NCBI RefSeq assembly: GCF_965232925.1
Contig: NZ_CBDDRA010000008.1
Span: 145,356 to 209,355 of the forward strand
DNA: 64,000 nucleotides
Direction: 5' to 3'
Source of the DNA: Tumidithrix helvetica
GTDB taxonomy: Bacteria > Cyanobacteriota > Cyanobacteriia > Pseudanabaenales > Pseudanabaenaceae
The position numbers were made by a program, and so were the translations under genes. Positions 57,515 to 64,000 of the stretch are shown piece after piece (within the stretch, counting starts at the first letter, position 1; each line of letters opens with the position of its first letter). Under the pieces are notes generated by a model. It saw only the letters and a list, made by a program, of their open reading frames with translations. It searched no databases and was not told where the DNA came from.

Positions 57515-58432
57515 TTACGATCTGCGTATGGTTAAACAACTCCATTCTTGGCGCTTCCAGAGGGTTGCCACAATCCATTTGTGTTTGTCTAAAACCTCAG
57601 CTACCTTTGGAAATTGCTCGACCAAAATACCACTTAAGATGCCCCAGCCATCTGGCTTGATCAGTTGCTCAAACTTAGGAATCAATTCCACAATCACATC
57701 TGCCAAAATATTGCAAGCAAATCCATTGACTGGTTCAGGGATATGGGCAAGCAGGGTATCGAGATTGCCTTCAGTTACCCAAATCTTGTCTTCGGGAATG
57801 TGATTGAGTTCGCGATTATGATGCGTGGCTTTGATCGCCAAAATATCAGTATCTACGGCATAAACCTTATCAGCATTAAGCAGAACTGCACCGATGCTTA
57901 AGATGCCAGAGCCACAACCAATATCGGCAAAGGTTGCCGTACTATCAGGGGTTAAGCCATACAGACGCATTTCTAAGGCTTCGAGGCAAAGCTGTGTGGT
58001 AGCATGGGCGCCCGTCCCAAACGCACTACCAGGGTCAAGCCTCAAAATGTGACGTTGTTCCTCTTGAGGTGGTTCTATCCATGCAGGATAAATCGTAAAG
58101 GAATCGCCAATTTCTTGAGGATGCCAGTGCTGTTTCCAGCTACTCGACCAATCTTCTTCATCGATCAATGCCCATTTGGCGATCGGAGGTTCTTGTCCGC
58201 TGGCGATCGCATCTTGACGCAATAATAACGATAAGGCTGCCAAGTCCAACGAACTTGCTTTTTCTGTGGGTAAGTAAGCCCGTATCGAAATCTGAGTCCC
58301 TTTTACCTGACTTGCCGTGCCTTGACAACCAAATATTTGGAGTCGCCAAAATACCAGTTCCTCCAATGCGCAATCGGATCGGACGAGGATTTCCCACCAA
58401 TGGTTTGTTAAGGATGGCATTTGGCTTCTCAT
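57515..58432 (-). CDS. prmA: Ribosomal protein L11 methyltransferase PrmA
   Basis: About 305 residues from the ATG at 58432; an ATG at 58420 (with GAGAAG upstream) would give 301. Both avoid the upstream gene. N-terminal L11-binding domain (WWEILVRSDCALEELVFWRL) and C-terminal SAM domain (AFGTGAHATTQLCLEAL, FADIGCGSGILSIGA). Trimethylates L11; not essential. The next gene starts 3 bp after its stop, so it is probably the head of a coupled cluster. Confidence 0.92.
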   Translation of the reverse strand: MRSQMPSLTNHWWEILVRSDCALEELVFWRLQIFGCQGTASQVKGTQISIRAYLPTEKASSLDLAALSLLLRQDAIASGQEPPIAKWALIDEEDWSSSWKQHWHPQEIGDSFTIYPAWIEPPQEEQRHILRLDPGSAFGTGAHATTQLCLEALEMRLYGLTPDSTATFADIGCGSGILSIGAVLLNADKVYAVDTDILAIKATHHNRELNHIPEDKIWVTEGNLDTLLAHIPEPVNGFACNILADVIVELIPKFEQLIKPDGWGILSGILVEQFPKVAEVLDKHKWIVATLWKRQEWSCLTIRRS

Positions 58433-58439
58433 TACAGGA

Positions 58440-58826
58440 TCAGTCTTGAATGTATTCTTGCTGGTGGAGCAATGCCCATTCGGCTTTTTGTGCTTCTCTG
58501 CCGAGGTAGGCAGCATGATCTAGCATCGTTACTAGACAGGGCTGCGATCTCTCGAATATCTCTACGCACAATTCTTTTGCAGTTCTAGCCTGAAAAATTG
58601 TACTAGGTTCCCGTACAACTTTACCCTTGGCGGGAATTGGTTTACCTGTCGCTGGATCGACTGCTAGCCCTCGTTCGTCAATCACATTGGTAAAGTGCTT
58701 GGCGCAGATTAAGTCTTTGTCTCGGTCGAGATAAATAATAAAATAGCCACCCGGATCTAGGGCTATGGTTCGCTTGGAAAGTTCGTCGTCGATAGACGCG
58801 ATCGACTCAGTAGCAGTCAGAGACAT
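58440..58826 (-). CDS. DUF4346 protein
   Basis: 128 residues. Cyanobacterial pattern with LDPGGYFIIYLDRDK, GLAVDPATGKPIPAKG and LDHAAYLGREAQKAEWAL. Function unknown. Its stop lies 7 bp before the prmA start, so the four genes DUF4346-prmA-carbamoyltransferase-PhyH may be one transcript. Confidence 0.85.
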   Translation of the reverse strand: MSLTATESIASIDDELSKRTIALDPGGYFIIYLDRDKDLICAKHFTNVIDERGLAVDPATGKPIPAKGKVVREPSTIFQARTAKELCVEIFERSQPCLVTMLDHAAYLGREAQKAEWALLHQQEYIQD

Positions 58827-58989
58827 AATTCAGAGACAGTGTAAACAAAATAAGAACATTAAGCAAGCAGGCTAGATTTAAATGATGAGGCATCCAATCT
58901 AAAGCCAAAAACCGATAACCAAATTACCGATAACCTTGACTAGTTAGCCAACCGCTATATTTAGTGCTTATCTATAATATCTTAGTTGC

Positions 58990-59589
58990 ATGACTACAAT
59001 CTCACAGCCAGTTTCTACAACAGTCTCCTTAGGAGTTTTAGCCTCGGGTAGTGGTAGTAATTTAGAAGCGATCGCGAAAGCCATCTCAGAGGGGCGGCTC
59101 AATGCCAAGATCGAGGTTTTAATCTATAACAACCCTGATGCCTACGTGCGACAAAGGGCTGAACGGCTGGGGATCCCCGCCGTTTTACTCAATCACCGCA
59201 ACTACAAATCTAGAGAAGTCTTAGATGCGGCAATCGCTGAAGTTTTGCAGGCACATCACGTCAATCTCGTAATTATGGCGGGCTGGATGCGCGTGGTGAC
59301 GCAGGTTTTGATTGATGCCTTCCCAAATCGCATTTTAAATATTCATCCTAGTTTGCTGCCCAGTTTTCCAGGCATTCATGCGATCGACCAAGCTTTAAAT
59401 TATGGGGTCAAGATCGCTGGTTGCACCGTGCATATTGTTAGCCTTGAGGTAGATTGCGGTCCAATTTTGCAACAGGCGGCTGTGCCCGTGTTACCCGACG
59501 ATACGCCTAGTTCTTTACAGCAACGCATTCAGGTGCAAGAGCATTCGATCTATCCCAAAGCGATCGCGGAGTACTGCCAAAAGCTCTAG
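58990..59589 (+). CDS. purN: Phosphoribosylglycinamide formyltransferase PurN
   Basis: 199 residues. VLASGSGSNLEAI, catalytic His in LNIHPSLLPSFPG and Asp in EVDCGPIL. Uses 10-formyl-THF in purine synthesis. Divergent from the DUF4346 cluster. Confidence 0.95.
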   Translation: MTTISQPVSTTVSLGVLASGSGSNLEAIAKAISEGRLNAKIEVLIYNNPDAYVRQRAERLGIPAVLLNHRNYKSREVLDAAIAEVLQAHHVNLVIMAGWMRVVTQVLIDAFPNRILNIHPSLLPSFPGIHAIDQALNYGVKIAGCTVHIVSLEVDCGPILQQAAVPVLPDDTPSSLQQRIQVQEHSIYPKAIAEYCQKL

Positions 59590-59676
59590 ACCCAAAGCTC
59601 TAGACCAAAAACTTTAAATCAAACACTCGAGACCAAAAACTTTAGAATATATACAAGTCTCGCACCCTAAAATTTT

Positions 59677-60303
59677 ATGATTGCGCAACCTCAACAAAGC
59701 CACATGACTCCTCAAGAGTATCTAGAATGGGAGTCACATCAGCAAATTCGTCATGAGTACATCAACGGAGAAGTATTTGCTATGGCAGGTGGGACAAGAT
59801 CTCACAATCGAATTGCAGGAAACTTATACTCTTCATTAGATAGTTATCTTCAGTCTAGAAGTTGTGAAATATATTTTACCGATGTCAAGGTTCAACTCTC
59901 GAAATCGAGTGCCTATCACTACCCCGATCTGATGGTTACCTACGATCCTAGAGACATAGAAGCTGAAGATCGAGGGAACAATCTGTTTGTCCAATATCCT
60001 TGTTTAATTGTTGAGGTTCTATCCCCATCGACCGAGGCCTACGATCGCGGAGGCAAGTTTATGCAATATCGCAAGCTCGACACTTTACAGGAGTATGTTT
60101 TGATTCAATCAGAACTAATCGGCGTGGAGTGTTTCAGGAAAAATTCACAGGGCTTTTGGGTGCTTTATCCCTATGAAAAGGGTGAAACTCTGACCTTAGA
60201 GAGTATAGGGTTCTCTTTGCCCGTGGAAGATCTCTATCGACAAGTTCGCTTCGATCTAACAGAAGGTTCAAACCAATCGCGTGAGAGTAGCCATGCAACT
60301 TAG
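59677..60303 (+). CDS. Uma2 family endonuclease-like protein
   Basis: 208 residues. MTPQEYLEWE start block, YINGEVFAMAGGTRSHNRIAG, PDLMVTYDP and LIVEVLSPSTEAYDRGGKF (Glu and Lys of a PD-(D/E)xK-type site). Standard cyanobacterial Uma2, function unknown. It overlaps the next gene slightly. Confidence 0.88.
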   Translation: MIAQPQQSHMTPQEYLEWESHQQIRHEYINGEVFAMAGGTRSHNRIAGNLYSSLDSYLQSRSCEIYFTDVKVQLSKSSAYHYPDLMVTYDPRDIEAEDRGNNLFVQYPCLIVEVLSPSTEAYDRGGKFMQYRKLDTLQEYVLIQSELIGVECFRKNSQGFWVLYPYEKGETLTLESIGFSLPVEDLYRQVRFDLTEGSNQSRESSHAT

Positions 60304-61978
60304 GATGAAGCGAAGAACTTGGCGGCACTCGTGTTTCTCATTTCTGGTAGGAATAGCGATTTCCCTAATAGGACAACACTACACAGCAGTGCCAGCCTAT
60401 AGCGCCAACAAAATCTCTTTTTGGTTCCCTCCCTTTGGCGAGTTTACGATTCCGATCGCAGATCTAGCCAAATTTGCCAAGGATGGTACGGTTAGCGATC
60501 GCCTATCTTTTTATCTAGACCCCTTATCTCCGCAGCAAAAAGAGCAATTTCGCACGTTGTTAAATCAGCGCTATCCTGTTAGCCATGTTACGGTCGCTCA
60601 ATTCACCTATTCTCCAATTGGCGAGATTCTCGTAAGGCGACTTGGGACATTTCTCAAAACAGACGCCAATCAAAATGGATTTTACGCACTGAGAGCAGCC
60701 TTTATCTTGTCAGCAGCTGATACTGAGGGCTTAACCCCAATCAATGTCATGCAGAAATTTCCCGTACCTACGATTAAACTTGACTTACCGCTCGGCATTC
60801 AGGCATATGGTCAATTATCGCAACTGTTAGACAAAAAAGACGTAGCGATCGCGGCACTGCAACAAGAGGCAGAAAAAGAGGCTGCAACAAGTCCCTTGAC
60901 CAATGCTTCTGTAGCTTTCACACTCCCCGATCTGCGGCAAACAGGTCAGCTAAAATGGCAGATTCGCAAGTTCTCGATCGTACAACCCGAAAGAGGCGTA
61001 ACGATCCCAGCCCAGCTTTACCTACCGATTTATCCACCTCAAGACAAGACTTCGGTGGCACCTGTAATTGTTATATCCCATGGAGTTGCCTCTAACCCTG
61101 ACACCTTTGCTTATTTGTCTCAACACCTTGCATCCCATGGATTTGCCGTAGCCGTATTAGAACACCCTGGGACGGGTAGCAAAGATTTTAAGGCATTCTT
61201 AGCAGGCTTCCATGCCGCCCCCAATCCCAAAGACATTATCTATCGCCCGTTGGATATCAAGTATTTGCTAGATGAATTGGAACGTCAATCCAAAATCGAT
61301 CCAACTCTGCGGATCGATTCTCAACAGGTTGGTGTAATCGGACAGTCATTGGGAGGTTACACGGTCTTAGCCTTGAGTGGAGCTGAGTTTAACTTCGAGC
61401 AACTTCAGGCAGTTTGCAGTCAGCCCGAACCGAATGTGCTCTCTTTCAATGTTTCCCAAATTTTGCAATGTCGGGCTGCCAACCTGCCACCAGCCAATTA
61501 CAACCTACGAGATCGCCGTATTAAGGCAGTGCTTGCAGTGAACCCCGTCACAAGTACGATGTTTGGCAAACAGGGGATGAGCCAGATTCAAATTCCGATC
61601 ATGATTGTTGCTAGTGGGGACGATATACTGACACCTGTGATTCCCGAACAAGTGTTTCCGTTTACTTGGTTAACTGCACCGATTAAATATTTAGTGATGG
61701 TTAAAGGAGGTACGCACTTCTCGTTTTTAGCCAGTGGAGAAGGAGGTGTGCTCACCGTCCCGCAAGCTTTAATCGGAGCAGACCCAAACCTAGCCCAACC
61801 CTATCTCAAATCGTTAAGTTTGGCTTTCTTTAAGACATATCTTACAAGCCAAGTGGAATTTCGTCCTTATTTAAGTTCCGCCTATGTCAAAACGATTAGC
61901 AACGCTACGATTCCTATCAGTTTGGTGACGACTTTCTCTGAGGAAAATTTGCAGCAAGCGATCGATCGTGCTCGGTGA
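60293..61978 (+). CDS. Secreted alpha/beta hydrolase with N-terminal DUF1400
   Basis: 561 residues from the ATG at 60293 (GAGAG five bases upstream), overlapping the Uma2 stop by 11 bp. Signal peptide at about 10-37 (cut near PAYSAN). DUF1400 over about 38-180. Hydrolase domain from about 240: oxyanion region VISHGVASNPDTF, nucleophile elbow GVIGQSLGGYTVL, and late His in KGGTHFSFLA. Probably a periplasmic esterase or lipase. A GTG start at 60281 is possible. Confidence 0.88.
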   Translation: MQLRMKRRTWRHSCFSFLVGIAISLIGQHYTAVPAYSANKISFWFPPFGEFTIPIADLAKFAKDGTVSDRLSFYLDPLSPQQKEQFRTLLNQRYPVSHVTVAQFTYSPIGEILVRRLGTFLKTDANQNGFYALRAAFILSAADTEGLTPINVMQKFPVPTIKLDLPLGIQAYGQLSQLLDKKDVAIAALQQEAEKEAATSPLTNASVAFTLPDLRQTGQLKWQIRKFSIVQPERGVTIPAQLYLPIYPPQDKTSVAPVIVISHGVASNPDTFAYLSQHLASHGFAVAVLEHPGTGSKDFKAFLAGFHAAPNPKDIIYRPLDIKYLLDELERQSKIDPTLRIDSQQVGVIGQSLGGYTVLALSGAEFNFEQLQAVCSQPEPNVLSFNVSQILQCRAANLPPANYNLRDRRIKAVLAVNPVTSTMFGKQGMSQIQIPIMIVASGDDILTPVIPEQVFPFTWLTAPIKYLVMVKGGTHFSFLASGEGGVLTVPQALIGADPNLAQPYLKSLSLAFFKTYLTSQVEFRPYLSSAYVKTISNATIPISLVTTFSEENLQQAIDRAR

Positions 61979-62113
61979 CAGGCTCTTCCCAAAATTCTTG
62001 TATCGCGAATATTTGGGGCATCTAGAGGACAAGTGTGTTAGTCCAGTCTGTTTCTGGAGAAACTCTGCGGTAGAATGTTGAACGCACAGGAGATAGACGG
62101 AATAGGTAGGCGA

Positions 62114-63502
62114 ATGTTAGCAGTAGCAGTTTTGGCGGCAGGTAAGGGAACGCGGATGAAATCCACACTGCCTAAGGTCTTGCAACAACTCGGCGGGAGA
62201 TCGCTGCTCGAAAGGGTGCTTGACATTCCTGATGCCTTGTCTGCTCGTCCTGCCGATCTTTATGTCGATCGCAAGCTGGTAATTGTCGGTTACGGTAGCG
62301 ATCTGGTGCGTCAAACCCTCAGCGATCGCACAGATATTGAGTTTGTCGAACAAGCGCAGCAACTGGGCACAGGTCATGCCATCCAACAATTGCTCGAACC
62401 CCTTGCCGATTTTTCAGGAGATTTAGTCGTTTTGACAGGGGATACGCCTTTACTGCGCCCTGAGACAGTCCAAAACCTAATTACCTTTCATCAAAAACAG
62501 GGTGCAGCCGCAACAGTTTTAACCGCGATGTTGTCCGATCCCACAGGCTATGGTCGCGTATTCTGCAATCAAGCCATGCAAATTGAAAGCATTATCGAGC
62601 ATCGAGACTGCAATACAGCGCAACGGCAAAACCGACGAGTAAGTACAGGCGTGTATTGCTTTCGTTGGAGCGATCTCGCCCAAGCACTGCCTAAGCTAAC
62701 CACAGACAACGATCAAAAAGAATATTATCTAACGCAGGTATTTGACTTTATGCAGCCTGTGATGGCGGTAGATATCGATGATTATGAAGAAAGTTTTGGC
62801 ATTAACGATCGCCTCCAGTTAGCCCATGCCTATCAAGTGTTACAAACGCGTACCAGAGAGAAATGGATGCGCGAGGGCGTGACCATGATTTTGCCTGAAA
62901 CGATCACGATTGAAGACACGGTCGAACTTGCCCCCAATGTGGTACTGGAACCCCACACCCACCTGCGCGGGAACACCCGTATAGCCTCGGGCGCACAGAT
63001 AGGGCCGAGTAGTCTAATCACCAATAGTGAGATCGGGGAGAATTGTCGGGTCGTGTTTTCTGTGGTTGAGGATAGCCAAATTGGGGCAGACTGTCGAGTC
63101 GGGCCCTATGCCCATATTCGTGGAGAATCTCATGTGGGCGATCGCTGTCGGATTGGCAATTTTGTCGAACTTAAAAAAGCACACCTCGGCGATCGCACCA
63201 ATGCCGCCCATCTCAGCTATTTAGGGGATGCCAAGATCGGCAATCGGGTTAACATCGGGGCAGGCACGGTCACTGCCAACTATGATGGATTTCAGAAACA
63301 TCAAACCACGATTGGGGATCGTAGTAAAACAGGCTCTAACTCTGTGCTTGTCGCGCCTATTACCTTAGGTGAGAATGTAAATGTGGCAGCGGGATCGATC
63401 GTTACAGGAAATATTGAGGCCAATTCGTTGGCGATCGCGCGATCGCGACAAGTGGTCAAACCCGATTATTACGACGAGCAAGGTCGCAAGAAAAATCCTT
63501 AA
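62114..63502 (+). CDS. glmU: Bifunctional GlmU: GlcNAc-1-P uridyltransferase / GlcN-1-P acetyltransferase
   Basis: 462 residues from the ATG at 62114. N-terminal pyrophosphorylase (VLAAGKGTRMKS, GTGHAIQQL, GDTPLLRPE) and C-terminal left-handed beta-helix of hexapeptide repeats (IGPSSLITNSEIGENCR) with the acetyltransferase NYDGFQKH. Makes UDP-GlcNAc for peptidoglycan and surface glycans. An ATG 13 codons upstream is less likely. Confidence 0.97.
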   Translation: MLAVAVLAAGKGTRMKSTLPKVLQQLGGRSLLERVLDIPDALSARPADLYVDRKLVIVGYGSDLVRQTLSDRTDIEFVEQAQQLGTGHAIQQLLEPLADFSGDLVVLTGDTPLLRPETVQNLITFHQKQGAAATVLTAMLSDPTGYGRVFCNQAMQIESIIEHRDCNTAQRQNRRVSTGVYCFRWSDLAQALPKLTTDNDQKEYYLTQVFDFMQPVMAVDIDDYEESFGINDRLQLAHAYQVLQTRTREKWMREGVTMILPETITIEDTVELAPNVVLEPHTHLRGNTRIASGAQIGPSSLITNSEIGENCRVVFSVVEDSQIGADCRVGPYAHIRGESHVGDRCRIGNFVELKKAHLGDRTNAAHLSYLGDAKIGNRVNIGAGTVTANYDGFQKHQTTIGDRSKTGSNSVLVAPITLGENVNVAAGSIVTGNIEANSLAIARSRQVVKPDYYDEQGRKKNP

Positions 63503-63725
63503 CCCATCCTTAATGAAGACAAGGGAAATCATTTGGGCAATTATGTTTTAGATATTTATTTTTAGGTATTTACAAAGAGTTTCAGTTCAATGCACCATCC
63601 CTATCTTTCTGGGATTACTTTGAATCGCATCAAACTCAAAACAGAAAATAAACCTGAATATAAAAATGACGTAAAACCGTCGGGTTTAGATCACAATAGT
63701 AGTAGCTCTCTTCGGTTCTTTGACG

Positions 63726-63893
63726 ATGCAGTTTATTAATACCAAGCAAGCATATCCACTCATTCTGGGAATGGTAATTGCCCTAGTGGGTGTGGGACTA
63801 TGGCAAAAATTTGGTCCTGCACCTGTGCGCGAAACCACCGAACCACAAGCGATCGTTATTCCCGCCTTACCTAGTACAACAGGGCGGAAATAG
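63726..63893 (+). CDS. Small membrane protein, 55 aa
   Basis: 55 codons from the ATG at 63726 encode one hydrophobic helix (about 10-25, with Gly-Met-Val-Ile-Ala-Leu-Val-Gly spacing) and a short Pro-rich tail. No known family recognised and no strong ribosome site. A competing 49-codon frame (63590-63739) overlaps its start; the membrane-like frame looks more plausible. Unverified. Confidence 0.45.
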   Translation: MQFINTKQAYPLILGMVIALVGVGLWQKFGPAPVRETTEPQAIVIPALPSTTGRK

Positions 63894-63934
63894 GGCTACC
63901 CTATAGAAGGTGAGCTAAATGAAAGAGAAGAGCT

Positions 63935-64000
63935 ATGCCCAGATCAGCCCCTACACCCTTAAAGTTAAATGAAACCGAACGTCGGGATCTTCAACAAATC
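63935..64000 (+). CDS. N-terminal fragment of a possible IS630-family transposase, cut by window edge
   Basis: Twenty-two residues from the ATG at 63935 resemble the opening of IS630-type transposases (basic/Pro start, then LKLNETERRDLQQI leading into a helix-turn-helix). Preceded by AAGAG. Only the first residues are visible, so the call rests on a short pattern. Confidence 0.4.
   Translation, partial: MPRSAPTPLKLNETERRDLQQI

Noticed and set aside
63590..63739. 49-codon frame overlapping the small membrane ORF
   Set aside because: Less plausible composition than the overlapping membrane-like frame and no ribosome site.

Overview
The window is cyanobacterial chromosome. The HIP1 octamer GCGATCGC is very frequent on both strands. 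There is a high-light-inducible protein (Hlip), a tandem-BMC carboxysome shell protein (CcmO), a CyaC-type adenylate cyclase, and several families seen mostly in cyanobacteria (DUF4346, DUF1400 hydrolase, low-complexity-tail membrane protein, Uma2). MurE carries the meso-DAP motif DNPR. A Pseudanabaena-like filamentous cyanobacterium is my guess, but the window alone does not fix the genus.

Layout. 0-10 kb is cell-surface polysaccharide territory: a Wza/SLBB-type export protein cut by the left edge, a secreted small protein, a HAD hydrolase, then a divergent pair of related glycosyltransferase genes. One of the pair has grown into a 1593-residue GT-GT-MT-MT-MT mosaic. A 108-bp MITE-like element with a perfect 7-bp target duplication lies just upstream of the smaller one. 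10-17 kb: tRNA-Pro(GGG), DUF2252, a GH63-like glucosidase and a secreted amidohydrolase. 17-31 kb: Hlip plus a CIA30 protein, a LOG-like protein, CcmO, a REC-GGDEF protein, a C39-like peptidase, a LivH-type permease, SfsA, MurE and the multi-domain CyaC. 31-43 kb: a hemagglutinin/CHAT fusion exoprotein, an ECF-type ATPase, YbjN, a lipoate/octanoate transferase, a TIGR04282-TIGR04283 fusion, a SelD-type flavoprotein, and a giant acidic-repeat membrane protein.

43-45 kb is an AT-rich, HIP1-free island with a GmrSD-like (DUF262/DUF1524) nuclease. 45-48 kb: Uma2 and a queC / sugar dehydrogenase / queE cluster on the minus strand. 48-52 kb: rsmD overlapping an RluE-like pseudouridine synthase, a ferritin-like diiron protein and uppS. 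52-59 kb: a STAND-NTPase/TPR protein and a tight minus-strand cluster DUF4346-prmA-carbamoyltransferase-PhyH. 59-64 kb: purN, Uma2, DUF1400 hydrolase, glmU, a small membrane ORF, and at the right edge the first residues of a possible IS630-type transposase.

Most genes are ordinary. The parts most worth a second look are the mosaic glycosyltransferase locus with its adjacent MITE, the hemagglutinin-CHAT exoprotein, the HIP1-free nuclease island, the Hlip/CIA30 pair, the queuosine cluster with an embedded sugar dehydrogenase, and the carbamoyltransferase/PhyH cluster. Function calls are by recognition of motifs and domain order; no database search was run.
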